64,000 bases of DNA, from positions 62,001 to 126,000 of the forward strand of contig NZ_JASAOF010000017.1 in NCBI RefSeq assembly GCF_029952525.1. Reading direction: 5' to 3'. The notes beneath the pieces were generated by a model. It made no database searches. It saw only the letters and a program-made list of their open reading frames with translations, and was not told where the DNA came from. The translations under genes and the position numbers were made by a program. This DNA comes from Saccharopolyspora ipomoeae (GTDB lineage Bacteria > Actinomycetota > Actinomycetes > Mycobacteriales > Pseudonocardiaceae). Position 1 is the stretch's first letter. Every line of letters begins with the position of its first letter. Below, piece by piece: positions 21,406 to 31,154 of the stretch.

Positions 21406-24290
21406 GGTCTTCCGGCGAGCGGTTCCGCTTCGACCTCGTCGTCGCGGTGCTGGCGACGGGTCCGCGCGCCGCCGAGCGCCGCGGCCAGATCCGCGCGCTT
21501 GGACACCCGCAGCTTGCGGTAGGCGTTGGTGAGGTGGGTTTCGACCGTGCGCAGCGTGACGAACAGCGCCTCGGCGATCGCCCGGTTGCTGGCACCGGCG
21601 GCCGCCATCGTCGCCACCCGGCGTTCGCTGCCGGTGAGCAGGTCAACCGGCGAGCGCAGCGGCTGCCCGACCCGGCCGCCCGCGGTCACCACCAGCGTGC
21701 GGGCGTGGTCGGCGATGGGCTTGGCCCCGCACAGGGTGGCCAGGTCGATGCAGCGCCGCAGGTGCTTGCGGGCGCCCCGCTCGTCCTCGGTGCGCAGCAG
21801 CACCTCACCGAGCCGGAAGTGGGCGCGGGCCTCGTCCAGCCAGGCCGGCGAGCCGGAGAGCACCTCCACGGCCTCGGTCAGCGAGCCCACCGCGCGCACC
21901 GGGTCCTCGGCGACCACACCGCGGGTCATCAGGTGCCGGCCGAGCGCCCGCGCGGTGCCCCAGCGCTGGGCCGCCTCCTCGTCCTGATCGAGCAGGTCCG
22001 CGGCTTCCGAGCGACGTCCGAGACCGGCCAGCAGGATGGCCGCATCGGTGCGCCACGGCACGAACACCGGGTTGGTGATGCCCGCACCGGTCATGCTCCG
22101 GCCGCAGCCCAGCAGCACTTCCGCGGCCGCCGTGAACTCCCCCCGAATCCAGTGCACGCGCGCCCGGGCGTGCAGGAAGTAGTGCCATTCGAGGGTGGCC
22201 TCGTCGAACCAGTCCCGCTCGATGCGTCCGAGCACCTCGTCGGCCTGATCGACGTCGCCGAGCTCCACCAGCGCGCTGGCCCAGGCCGTGTACTGCGCGG
22301 CGGTCGAGTCGGCGCACACGGTCTGCGCGCAGATGTCGGCCGCGGTTCGCGCCTCCTCCGCTGCACCTCGCACGTCGCCGAAGTGCAGCAGCACCCGGGC
22401 GTAGCAGGACAGCGAGTAGGAGTAGTCCCAGCGCGCCCCCATGCTCTCGACCAGCTCCACCGCGCGCTGCGCCGCGGGCAGCAGGTCCTCGGTGGCGTCG
22501 GCCAGGTGCAGGGCGAACAGCGCGCACCGCTCGGTCCACGGGTCGGCGTCGCTGGCCTGGAAGTTCAGGGCGGTGCGCGCGTGCTGCACGACCTGCGCCG
22601 ACGGTTCCCCGCGCAACGACTGCACGAACGCGGTCGCGGCGAGCATGCGGCGCTCGGCCGGGGTGCCGCCGGAGAGCAGCGGGCGCTCGGCGATGCGGTC
22701 CTGCACGAGGCCGAAGGTCGACTTCTCACCGCTGCCGATGATCAGCAGCATCGATTCGACCGACAGGCACAGCTCGCGCAACGCGGCCGAGGCGTCGTGG
22801 CGAGCCTTGAGGGTCAGCATCGCCAGCACCTCGCCCAGCGCCCGGACCGCCTCGGGGTGGCGCTGGGCGGTGACGGCGGTCATCGCGAAGTTCAGCACGA
22901 ACGACACGTAGACCGTGGGGTCGGTGACCTGGTCGAGCAGTTTCCGCAGGATCGGCAGCGCCGCGTACGGGTCGAGCTGCGCCAGGACCCGGCCGAGGTC
23001 GGCGCGCACCCGGATTCGCTGCGGCTCGGAGGTCTCGACGTCGAGCACCCGCCGCAGGTACCGCACGGCGATCTCAGGAGCGCCCTGCTGCTCGGTGAGC
23101 GCGGCGGCGTCGCGCAGCACGCCCGCCATCCACGGCTGGTTCAGCTCGGCCAGCTGCACCAGGTGCTCGGCGACCTCGATGGCGGGCCGACCGGTGTCGT
23201 TGAGGATGCGGGCGGCGCGCAGTCTGTCCTCTTCGGACACCGGGACGACGTCGAGCACCGCGGCGCGCATCCCGTCGTGGGCGAAGTCCACACCGGACTC
23301 GGCCACGACATCGCGCCTCCGCAGCACCTCGAGCGCCTCGGTGACCTGCCAGCGGGTCACCCCAGCCATCGCCGCGACGGTTTCCACGCCCGCCCCGGGC
23401 CCGAGCACGGCCACGGCCGCGGCGACCCGGGCGATGCGCCGGGGCAGCCCGGCCAACCGGCTCCGCACGGAGGCCGCAAGCACGCCCCGCCCGATCTGCT
23501 CGGCCGAGAGCTCACCCGTCTCGTCGGGCCGGACCCCGGCCTTGACCAGGGCGTCGATCAGCCGGTGCAGCAGCGCGGGGTTCCCGCCGGAGGTGCGGGC
23601 GCAGGTGTCGACGAAATCGCTTTCCGGTACGACGGGCAGCGTCGCCGTCACGACCTCGGCGACGTCGTCGCGACTCAGCGGGGCCGGTTCGATCACGGTG
23701 GTGGTCCGCTGGGCGACGAGGTCGGACATGGTGGCCCGGGCGGGGCCGTCGAGCTCGTCGCACCGGTAGCCGAGCACGACCAGCAGCGGCAGGTCGGCGG
23801 CGCGGCGCAGCAGGAAGTCCAGCCAGCGCAGCGACGCGGCGTCGCAGTGGTGGGCGTCGTCGACGACGAGCACCAGCGGACGGGTGGCCATCAGGTTCGC
23901 GGCCAGGGAGTGCAGGGCCGACAGCGTGGCGTAGTCGCTGGAGTTGCGGGCCACCGGCAGGTCGGGGAACAGCGCGGGGACCGCGGAGTCGGCGACGTCG
24001 TCGGCGCCGAGCTCCAGTGGTTCGAAGATCCGCCGCACCGCGTCGTAGCGCGGTGGACGGGGCGTGTCCGGGCAGCGCACCTGCAGGACGGCGCAGGCCC
24101 TCAGCTGCTCGCGCCGCCGGAATTCGCTCAGCAGACGGCTCTTGCCGACTCCGCTCGGCCCCCGGACGACGACGCAGCGCGCACGACTCGCCCGGGCGTC
24201 CGCGAACGCCTCCGCGAGCACGGCGCACTCACGAGAGCGACCAACCCAGGGCTGGATCGGCTCGGCGATGCGCTGTTGGTCACCCCGCAA
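21402..24290 (-). CDS. LAL-type LuxR transcriptional regulator (second of pair)
   Basis: This 962-residue protein has the same plan as its neighbour: Walker A GPSGVGKSRLL, Walker B LVLVVDDAHHCD, a long helical middle part and a C-terminal LuxR domain (LLTGSERRVATMAAAGASN, TVETHLTNAYRKLRV). The two LAL proteins are clearly related but diverged. The TTG start at 24290 has GGGGTGAG just upstream. No better in-frame start is visible, so the N-terminus is somewhat uncertain. It is translated ahead of and coupled to the other LAL gene. Confidence 0.92.
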   Translation of the reverse strand: MRGDQQRIAEPIQPWVGRSRECAVLAEAFADARASRARCVVVRGPSGVGKSRLLSEFRRREQLRACAVLQVRCPDTPRPPRYDAVRRIFEPLELGADDVADSAVPALFPDLPVARNSSDYATLSALHSLAANLMATRPLVLVVDDAHHCDAASLRWLDFLLRRAADLPLLVVLGYRCDELDGPARATMSDLVAQRTTTVIEPAPLSRDDVAEVVTATLPVVPESDFVDTCARTSGGNPALLHRLIDALVKAGVRPDETGELSAEQIGRGVLAASVRSRLAGLPRRIARVAAAVAVLGPGAGVETVAAMAGVTRWQVTEALEVLRRRDVVAESGVDFAHDGMRAAVLDVVPVSEEDRLRAARILNDTGRPAIEVAEHLVQLAELNQPWMAGVLRDAAALTEQQGAPEIAVRYLRRVLDVETSEPQRIRVRADLGRVLAQLDPYAALPILRKLLDQVTDPTVYVSFVLNFAMTAVTAQRHPEAVRALGEVLAMLTLKARHDASAALRELCLSVESMLLIIGSGEKSTFGLVQDRIAERPLLSGGTPAERRMLAATAFVQSLRGEPSAQVVQHARTALNFQASDADPWTERCALFALHLADATEDLLPAAQRAVELVESMGARWDYSYSLSCYARVLLHFGDVRGAAEEARTAADICAQTVCADSTAAQYTAWASALVELGDVDQADEVLGRIERDWFDEATLEWHYFLHARARVHWIRGEFTAAAEVLLGCGRSMTGAGITNPVFVPWRTDAAILLAGLGRRSEAADLLDQDEEAAQRWGTARALGRHLMTRGVVAEDPVRAVGSLTEAVEVLSGSPAWLDEARAHFRLGEVLLRTEDERGARKHLRRCIDLATLCGAKPIADHARTLVVTAGGRVGQPLRSPVDLLTGSERRVATMAAAGASNRAIAEALFVTLRTVETHLTNAYRKLRVSKRADLAAALGGARTRRQHRDDEVEAEPLAGRP

Positions 24291-24422
24291 CCCAACTCAC
24301 CCCGACTTACACGTTCCGACCAGGGATTTCCCAGCCGCGCTCGCGGGGTTCGTCCGCCGGTAGACCCTGCGCAGTCCACCACCGGCCCGCCTGGGAGCGC
24401 AACCATTGATCATTTTCGGAAA

Positions 24423-24438
24423 CCAGCCGAATCCCTAG
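24423..24438 (-). promoter_or_regulatory. candidate PAS-LuxR operator before the LAL pair
   Basis: On the minus strand the site reads CTAGGGATTCGGCTGG, 133 nt before the LAL start. The first ten bases match the boxes at 13596 and 17316. It suggests that the PAS-LuxR protein encoded next door switches on the LAL genes, a hierarchy known in polyene clusters. Confidence 0.5.
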
Positions 24439-24549
24439 TTCCCCTGCGGTAGCGGAGATCGTGGTCCGCGGACCGGGCTGCCCGTCCACATCGGACCGTC
24501 GCAGCCGTTCCCGCCGCACTCCGCGACCGAGAAGTGACCGGGAACTCCC

Positions 24550-25245
24550 CTACTTCACGTAGTCGCGCGGAACCCGGGGAGGCCAGCTTCCGACGCTGAG
24601 CAACCCGAGGCTGTAGGCACGGGACACCAGCGCGGCTCGGTTGGGCGCTTTGAGCTTCTTGAGCATCGCACCCACGTGGTACTCAACGCCCTGCCGGCTC
24701 AGGAACAGCCGGGAGGCCAGTCGCACGGTCGACTCCCCGGTGGCGATGCCTTCGAGGATGCGGGCGTTGAGCTCGGACAGGACCCTCTTGCGGTCGGCGA
24801 CGACCACGTTGGCCTTGTTCAGCTTCTCCGGGGACAGCAGCACCACGAACTGGGTCAGCTCACCGGAGGAGGCACCGCGCACGGCGACCCCGGTGATGTC
24901 GCCGGTGAAGGCGGTCTGATCAGCGCCGACGCCCACGAAGTACTCGGAGAACCGCTGGCTGCGTCCGTCGAGCAGTCGCTCGAAGTTCCGGCTGATCGGC
25001 TCCCGCACGCCGGGGTGCAGCAGCTCGCAGAAGTTCCGTCCCACGACCGACTCGCGGGAGCGGCCGAATTGATCGACAAAGGCGTCGTTGGCTTGGGTGA
25101 TCCGCATCTGCAGATCCAAACTCGCCAAGTGGAGCCCTGATCGCTCGAGCAGCGACTGGAACACGTCCGCGTCGGCGATATCATTTCTCAATTCATCGCC
25201 ACACGCGTTGTCGAAGAGGCGAGAATCGGCGGCAACAGGGGGCAT
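24550..25245 (-). CDS. PAS-LuxR regulator, PimM-like
   Basis: A 231-residue protein with an N-terminal PAS domain (SGLHLASLDLQMRITQANDA, VVGRNFCELLHP) and a C-terminal LuxR helix-turn-helix (ILEGIATGESTVRLASRLFL, VEYHVGAMLKKLKAPNRAAL). The same two-domain plan is found in PimM, AmphRIV and NysRIV, activators of polyene macrolide genes. The ATG at 25245 is preferred over upstream codons because AGAGGT lies just before it and homology-like sequence begins after it. It is a candidate master regulator for the CTAGGGATTC boxes in this window. Confidence 0.88.
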   Translation of the reverse strand: MPPVAADSRLFDNACGDELRNDIADADVFQSLLERSGLHLASLDLQMRITQANDAFVDQFGRSRESVVGRNFCELLHPGVREPISRNFERLLDGRSQRFSEYFVGVGADQTAFTGDITGVAVRGASSGELTQFVVLLSPEKLNKANVVVADRKRVLSELNARILEGIATGESTVRLASRLFLSRQGVEYHVGAMLKKLKAPNRAALVSRAYSLGLLSVGSWPPRVPRDYVK

Positions 25246-26200
25246 TGACGGTGTACCTCTCTCGAATCCTGAGGAATCCCGACTGCCGGGAAGATCTGTT
25301 TGTCTCCGCACGGAGACACCTCCGATCGTATGAAGCGCGCTCTTATGAGGTCAACGCGACGGAGAGCCCGCTCCCTAATGTTGTGGTTGCCGACACCAGC
25401 AGTTCGTGCACCTCTCTCAGAAAAAAATTTGAACCGCCCACCACCTGCGACGATCGGAGGGGTGCGGCCCGAACGGGCTCCTCACGTTGAACCGTTCGGG
25501 CCAATCTCATCATGCTGAGAACAGCGCATCCATACACGCGTGATCCGCGCCACTGGCACCCGGGGAGAGTATTTAGTCGCCCAAAGCCCGCCGTTCTGAG
25601 CCGGACAAGACCGAACACTCAGAGCAATTGCTCAAATGAGCCGCGTAGCCATTCGTGCTCATCTGAGCGCGTGTAAATCCCAGACTTCACAGAATTCCCA
25701 TTTTACCGAGCGACGAGCAGGAATCCTTATATTCGCGATTGGGCGCAGCGGCCAAACGGTTCATTCCATCGCGGTAACGAATTGAACCCGCTCGATCAAT
25801 TCAGCCCGCAACCGCCCGTCAACCCGCGGCTGAAGCCCGGAGCCGGATCCGGGTGGTGCTCCGCGGCTCCACCACGAGCGCGCCGGGATGCGAGCCCGGT
25901 CCGTCCCGCTCGACGTGTCCCGCCGTCCGGACCGCCGCGACCGCGCCGACGAGAGGTGCGGCCGCTCGGGACGGCCTGACGTGATCGGCCGTCCGGACCC
26001 GCCCTTTCACCGCGAGGTGAACAATCGCGACGATCGCACCGAACAATGGAAATCCCGCCGCACGCGACGATGAATACAATTGCGCCCATCCCCCCGTGGT
26101 TGCCCCGCACGCCCTCTTTCCGGCGATCATCGCGCGACCTTCACCACGCGGTCCCATCACTAGGACGCACGGGCCCCACCGGGTTCAGCGCATGAGGCGA
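25246..26200. other. intergenic region without convincing genes
   Basis: About 950 nt, less GC-rich than its surroundings between 25300 and 25800. Short open frames here lack codon bias and recognisable sequence. It presumably carries the promoter of the PAS-LuxR gene and marks the border of the polyketide cluster. Confidence 0.6.
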
Positions 26201-26407
26201 TCAGTTCTCATCGGAAGCGGGCCGCGAGGTTTCGGACTCGCGCTGATTGGCCGCTTCCTCGTCTTCGCGCAGGCCCCGCGCCTCAGCCTTGAGCACCCGC
26301 GCGGACTGCCCGAGCGAGCGCGCGACCTGCGGCAACTTGCTCGAACCGAACAGCAGAGCGACCACGATCAGCACGATCAACCAGTGCCATGCGCTCAACG
26401 ATCCCAT
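26201..26407 (-). CDS. tatA: twin-arginine translocase subunit TatA
   Basis: A 68-residue protein with one N-terminal membrane helix (WHWLIVLIVVALLFGSSKLP), the conserved FG at the helix end, an amphipathic helix (LPQVARSLGQSARVLKAEA) and a charged tail. This is the standard TatA plan. TatA multimers form the pore for folded protein export. No tatB or tatC is adjacent, as is usual for actinobacterial tatA-like genes. Confidence 0.9.
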   Translation of the reverse strand: MGSLSAWHWLIVLIVVALLFGSSKLPQVARSLGQSARVLKAEARGLREDEEAANQRESETSRPASDEN

Positions 26408-26677
26408 GCCCGCGTCCTTCCGCTACTGCCATTACCGCCCACAACCGCTCACACAGTCTACCGACCGCGCGATCGCGATCTTTCGCGGTGCGAACTTCCG
26501 CTTTCCTCACACCAAATGAATGGTTTGCCCGCTTTGATTGCATGCTGACCTGTTTCGTTTTCGCCGGATTGGGCAGCCACGCTTTCTTCCACTACCGTCC
26601 TTCGCCATGCTCACGCTCCGCACGAAGGCATCTGCGCATTGCGAATCCGCGACCCTCCGAACGAGGAGGTGGTCGTG

Positions 26678-28081
26678 GTGACCGGCAAGACGAAAGAACC
26701 CGGACTCTCCCCCGGCGTCCGGTCCGTCGGCGGCATCACCGTCGTCGATCCCTCCCTGGTGCGACGCGCGGTCGCCGCCGCGGCGGTGGGGAACGTGACC
26801 GAGTGGTTCGACTTCGGCGTCTTCGCCTACATGGCGACCACGATCGGCAAGGTCTTCTACCCGTCGTCGAGCCCCACCGCCCAGCTGCTGGCGACGTTCG
26901 GCACCTTCGCCGCGGCGTTCCTGGTCCGCCCCATCGGCGGCATGTTCTTCGGTCCGCTCGGCGACCGCATCGGCCGCACGAAGGTGCTGGCCACCACGAT
27001 GATCATGATGGCGGCCGGCACGTTCTGCATCGGCCTGATCCCCAGCCACGCCACCATCGGGCTGGCCGCCCCCATCCTCCTGCTGCTGGCCCGGCTCGTC
27101 CAGGGCTTCTCCACCGGCGGCGAGTACGGCGGCGCGATGACGTTCATCGCCGAGTACGCCCCGGACCGCAGGCGCGGTTTCCTGGGAAGCTGGCTGGAGT
27201 TCGGCACGCTGACCGGCTACATCTTCGGCGCGGTGATCGTCGCGGTGCTCACGGCAACGATGTCGGACGACGCGCTGCTGTCGTGGGGTTGGCGCATCCC
27301 GTTCCTGATCGCGGGGCCGCTGGGCGTCGTCGGCATGTACCTGCGGCTGAAGCTGGAGGAGACCCCGGCCTTCGCCCAGCTCGTCGAGACCCACGAGAGG
27401 CGCGAGGCCGAGTCGGCCAAGACCGAGTTCCGGGAGATCTTCGTCCGCCACTGGCCGGCGATGCTGATCTGCGGCGCCTTGGTCCTGGTGTTCAACGTGA
27501 CCAACTACATGCTCACCGCCTACATGCCGACCTACCTGTCGGACGAGCTGCCGCCCGGCATCAGCGACACGGAGTCGTCGGTGCTGCAGATCGTGGTCAT
27601 GGCGGTGATGCTCGTGGTCATCACGTTCATCGGCAGCGCCAGCGACCGCTTCGGCCGCAAACCGGTCATCATGACCGGCTGCATCGCCCTGGTGGTCCTG
27701 TCGGTCCCGTCGGTCCTGCTCATCCAGCAGAACACGGTCCCGACGGTCTTCGCCGGTCTGATGATCATGGGGTTGATGCTGGTGGTCTTCAGCGCCACGA
27801 TGCCCTCGACCCTGCCCGCCCTGTTCCCGACCAACATCCGCCAGGGCGGCCTGTCGGTCTCGTTCAACATCTCGGTGTCCCTGTTCGGCGGCACGGTGGC
27901 CACGGTGATGACGGCCCTGATCGCCGCGACCGGCGACCTGATGTGGCCGGGCTACTACCTGATCGGCGCCGGCGTCATCGGCGCGATCGGGATCTGGTTC
28001 GCCCAGGAGTCCGCAGGACGGCCCCTCCCGGGTTCCCCCGCTTCGGCGGCCCCGGACGAGGAGATCTCCGCATCCCGGTAG
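26678..28081 (+). CDS. MHS-family (ProP-like) proton symporter
   Basis: A 12-helix major facilitator protein of about 467 residues. Typical metabolite:H+ symporter motifs are present: GNVTEWFDFGVFAYMA in helix 1, GDRIGRTKVL in loop 2-3, GFSTGGEYGGAM in helix 4 and SDRFGRKPV in loop 8-9. The family moves osmolytes such as proline and betaine, or organic acids. The substrate cannot be told. GAGGAGG precedes tandem GTG codons at 26675 and 26678, either of which may be the start. Confidence 0.88.
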   Translation: MTGKTKEPGLSPGVRSVGGITVVDPSLVRRAVAAAAVGNVTEWFDFGVFAYMATTIGKVFYPSSSPTAQLLATFGTFAAAFLVRPIGGMFFGPLGDRIGRTKVLATTMIMMAAGTFCIGLIPSHATIGLAAPILLLLARLVQGFSTGGEYGGAMTFIAEYAPDRRRGFLGSWLEFGTLTGYIFGAVIVAVLTATMSDDALLSWGWRIPFLIAGPLGVVGMYLRLKLEETPAFAQLVETHERREAESAKTEFREIFVRHWPAMLICGALVLVFNVTNYMLTAYMPTYLSDELPPGISDTESSVLQIVVMAVMLVVITFIGSASDRFGRKPVIMTGCIALVVLSVPSVLLIQQNTVPTVFAGLMIMGLMLVVFSATMPSTLPALFPTNIRQGGLSVSFNISVSLFGGTVATVMTALIAATGDLMWPGYYLIGAGVIGAIGIWFAQESAGRPLPGSPASAAPDEEISASR

Positions 28082-28199
28082 TGCGGGCGCGTCGGGTACC
28101 GGAGCCGTTGTCCGGCACCCGACGTGGTTCCCCGGCAGATGGAGTTGTCAAACAGCAAGTGCCACGAGGGCGTGTTGGGACACCCGGCCGCGGGCCGGT

Positions 28200-29528
28200 T
28201 CAGGTGACGGGTTCGGGTTGTCGAGGTTCGGGGACGAGTTCCCGGACCAGCTGTTGGTGAACGCTCGGCCGAGCGGTTCCCCCGGGCCGTGGCGTCTGAT
28301 CCGGATCGATGCGTCGGGGTGGCGTGAACAGCGTTCTCCCTTCGTCGACGGCGATGCTCCAGTGATCACTGTGGACCGTCCGGTGGTGGAACCCGCACAG
28401 CATCACCATGTTGTCGAGGCGCGTGACTCCGCCGTTGAACCACTCGACGATGTGGTGTGCCTGCGAGGTCCCCGGCGGGTGCTCGCATCCGGGGAACGCG
28501 CAGACCCCGTCCCTCCGGAACAGCGCGGCCCGCAGTTGAGGCGGTGCGGTCCGCTCCTCCCTCCCGTAATCGAGCGCGACACCGTCGCCTCCGAGCACGA
28601 CGGGCAGGATCCCCGCATCGCACGCCAGGCGGCGCACCGCGTCAGCGCTGATCGGCTCCCCGTCGGCGAACATCCCGGGCACGACTCCCTCGGCGTCGGG
28701 GTCGAGACTGCGCACCAGGTCGTCGTAGCCGACGGTGACCTGGACCTGCACCCGCTGGCCGCCCACCCTCGGCATCCCCTCGGAGCCGACCGCGAGATCC
28801 ACCAACGTCGCCAATCCGTCGGCGTGCCGCTGAGCAGGAGTGCGCGGGTCAGGAGTCCCGTCGTAGGCGGGACACGGCTTGGACAGAGGCCGCAGCGCGG
28901 CGATGAACTTCCGCCCGACCTCCTTGTCCAGCCGTGCTTTGACCACCACGCTCCCGTCGTCGGTGGTGACGTAGTGCAGCTCTCGCGACTCGTGCTGCGC
29001 GGCCTCCTCCGACACCGCGGCCTTCCGGTCGTAACGGGCGTTGATCCCGTTGGCCAGCTGCCGCAGATCCCGGGGCCGACACCGCCGAGCCCGCTGCACC
29101 AGCACCGCTTCCACCCGAGGCGCCTCACCTGCGGCGTGATCGGGAAGCCGCTTCACGCACGAGGCGATGACCTGGGCGTGCTCCACGCTGATCGCCCCTT
29201 CGGACAACGCGCGTCGCGCCTCGCTCGCCCCACTGCTGACGGCGACCTCGACACGACCACGCGCCTGCCCCGGATCAACCCCGAGCACGTCCTGCAACCA
29301 CGCACCGGTGCTGCGCGCCCCGTGGGCACGCGCCACCTCGTACCGCTCGGCCTCGGCGATCAACTCGCTCTGCACCGAGTGCACGTACCGCGCGAGCGAC
29401 TCCAATTCTCTTATGGCACCGGCCAATTCACCGGCACGCCTCGGTGACGCCACGGCTTCCGCAACAGCGGCCCGAGCCGTGGCAACGGCATCGGCAAAAA
29501 CCTGCGTCATCGAACTCATGTTCCCCAT
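28200..29528 (-). CDS. DUF222 and HNH endonuclease domain protein
   Basis: A 442-residue protein with a long helical DUF222 region (residues ~20-330) and a C-terminal HNH nuclease motif (CAFPGCEHPPG, AHHIVEWFNGGVTRLDNMV, LCGFHHRTVH) with two Cys and the His pair for a zinc-bound beta-beta-alpha fold. Such proteins occur in many copies in actinobacterial genomes and are often linked to mobile DNA, but their role is unknown. ATG codons at residues 1, 4 and 7 all lie close together, so the start is uncertain by a few codons. Confidence 0.88.
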   Translation of the reverse strand: MGNMSSMTQVFADAVATARAAVAEAVASPRRAGELAGAIRELESLARYVHSVQSELIAEAERYEVARAHGARSTGAWLQDVLGVDPGQARGRVEVAVSSGASEARRALSEGAISVEHAQVIASCVKRLPDHAAGEAPRVEAVLVQRARRCRPRDLRQLANGINARYDRKAAVSEEAAQHESRELHYVTTDDGSVVVKARLDKEVGRKFIAALRPLSKPCPAYDGTPDPRTPAQRHADGLATLVDLAVGSEGMPRVGGQRVQVQVTVGYDDLVRSLDPDAEGVVPGMFADGEPISADAVRRLACDAGILPVVLGGDGVALDYGREERTAPPQLRAALFRRDGVCAFPGCEHPPGTSQAHHIVEWFNGGVTRLDNMVMLCGFHHRTVHSDHWSIAVDEGRTLFTPPRRIDPDQTPRPGGTARPSVHQQLVRELVPEPRQPEPVT

Positions 29529-29606
29529 TGTGCCCGCCGCCCCGCCGCGCGCACCATCGCTAGATCAGGTGATCGAACGACCAAAAACGGGAGAAACAAG
29601 CACTTT

Positions 29607-30137
29607 TCAGATTCTTCTGGGATACGGCAGGTTCCACCGGATGCGACCACCCGGTTTGTAGATCGAGAGCCAGGTGGCCGCCCCGATGGTGAGGACGTGG
29701 AACACGGCCATGCCGATGAGATTCACCTGCGCCCCGACGGACTGCGATCCGGAGGCTTGGGCGGCTGCGATCCAGCCGGGCGCGAGACTGGCGGTGATCG
29801 CGATCGTCACCACTACCAAGACCAGCTTGATCAACGGCCAGTGGTGCGCCGCGACGCCCCACTTGGTGCCGACGGAGAGGATCAGCCCGGTCCCGAGCGT
29901 GAGCAGCGAAGCGGGCCGAGCCAACCATCCGATGAGCAGTTCGTGGAACTCGTAACCGGCCCGGACGACGCCGAGCTCGGGTTCAACCAGCACCGCAGCG
30001 GTCAGCGCGAACGTCACGGCGGCAATGCCCAACCACCCGACACCCGCGACGACGTGCACCAGCAACACCGCCCGCCGAGCCCGCGCGGAGAGTCGACGAC
30101 TCCGGGACTTCGGCTGGGCCTTCTTGATCGTGATCAT
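29607..30137 (-). CDS. small integral membrane protein
   Basis: A 176-residue protein with a basic N-terminus (MITIKKAQPKSRSRR) and four hydrophobic helices (for example VLLVHVVAGVGWLGIAAVTF and LIKLVLVVVTIAITASLAPG). The layout recalls the DUF2269 group of predicted membrane proteins, but that is a weak match by eye. The ATG at 30137 is preferred over upstream codons because the preceding sequence lacks coding character. Confidence 0.7.
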   Translation of the reverse strand: MITIKKAQPKSRSRRLSARARRAVLLVHVVAGVGWLGIAAVTFALTAAVLVEPELGVVRAGYEFHELLIGWLARPASLLTLGTGLILSVGTKWGVAAHHWPLIKLVLVVVTIAITASLAPGWIAAAQASGSQSVGAQVNLIGMAVFHVLTIGAATWLSIYKPGGRIRWNLPYPRRI

Positions 30138-30336
30138 CGAGTCTCCAGGTGAGTCGGCAACCGAGCCGCGCCCGGGTGCTCGTCTGACACCGGAGATCGT
30201 GCGACGCCAACCCCACGACGTCGTCCTCACCAGCACGTCACCCCACGTACGCCTACCTGCGTACAACTCTCGACGAGCCGTGCCCCACCCCCACCACCAC
30301 ACGTCCACGCGGTGACCGAGGCGGTCGGCGCTCCGC

Positions 30337-30993
30337 TCACGGCGGTGGTAGCGCAACCGCAACGGACGCGACTCCATCTAGGAGGGTGTCCGTCGGGTGT
30401 CCGCTCACCGGTTCGGTTTCGGCGATGGTGAGCAGCGTCCCGTCCTGGTCGGAGTCGTAGTGCTCGCCGGTGAACCGGAACCCGCCGAATCCCAGGAGCT
30501 GGGTTCCGACCGGCGTCACGTCACCCGTCCCGTACTCGTCCTCGACCCGCTTCAAACCCGAAGCGGTCGCGCGAGACGGCATTCGCACCCACATGACCGA
30601 TACAGCGATGACGTTGCCCTCCGCGTCGGCGACCGGGAAGAGCTTCTGCTGCAGTTTCTTGCACGGATGGCTCAGGAAGTACTCCTGCACTTCGCCGTAG
30701 GACTGCGCGACACACGAAAGGTCACGACGCACCTCGTTCTTGATCCGTCGGAGCCCCATCCGTTTCCAGGCTTCGCGCTCGTTTCCCTTGCGAGCGGCGT
30801 TCCGGCCATTACTGGTGTTCTTGGCCTGGACCGCGCGCTGGCCGGCTGCGCTCTCCACCGAGGTACCGACGGACGCGGTGGTCCCGCCACCACCGGTGGA
30901 GAACATCAGCCCTGCCACTACCGCAGCCCCCACTGTCCCGCTGGCGGTCTTGGTCCATCTGCCTTTGCTGTCGCGAGGCTGATTGGGATTCAA
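30337..30993 (-). CDS. hypothetical exported or membrane-anchored protein
   Basis: A 218-residue protein with a polar, basic start (SKGRWTKTASG), one weak hydrophobic stretch (VGAAVVAGLMFS) and a soluble remainder with a pair of Cys. Codon use fits a real gene. The TTG start is preceded by GGAGATCC-type sequence. I do not recognise the family. An anchored extracytoplasmic role is possible. Confidence 0.55.
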   Translation of the reverse strand: MNPNQPRDSKGRWTKTASGTVGAAVVAGLMFSTGGGGTTASVGTSVESAAGQRAVQAKNTSNGRNAARKGNEREAWKRMGLRRIKNEVRRDLSCVAQSYGEVQEYFLSHPCKKLQQKLFPVADAEGNVIAVSVMWVRMPSRATASGLKRVEDEYGTGDVTPVGTQLLGFGGFRFTGEHYDSDQDGTLLTIAETEPVSGHPTDTLLDGVASVAVALPPP

Positions 30994-31154
30994 AGGCAGG
31001 ATCTCCCCTCCATCGAGTCACTGATCGACCCGATGGTCTTAAGACCCGCACGCTGCGTCCGGATAACGCAGGAGGATCACCCGAACGCCACAACCTGAGC
31101 CCGGAGATTCGCTTCGCTCTCAGCGCCCACCCCGCGCATCCGCACCGATGTCGC

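Noticed and set aside
18691-24452. Plus-strand open frames of 943 and 1032 residues opposite the LAL regulators
   Set aside because: They have no recognisable motifs and match the antisense bias of the two LuxR genes.
25343-25618. Minus-strand 91-residue frame in the AT-richer gap
   Set aside because: No ribosome site, no recognisable family and poor third-position GC.
28200-29528. DUF222-HNH protein as an intron or intein endonuclease
   Set aside because: It is a free-standing gene of a common actinobacterial family with no intron or intein borders around it.
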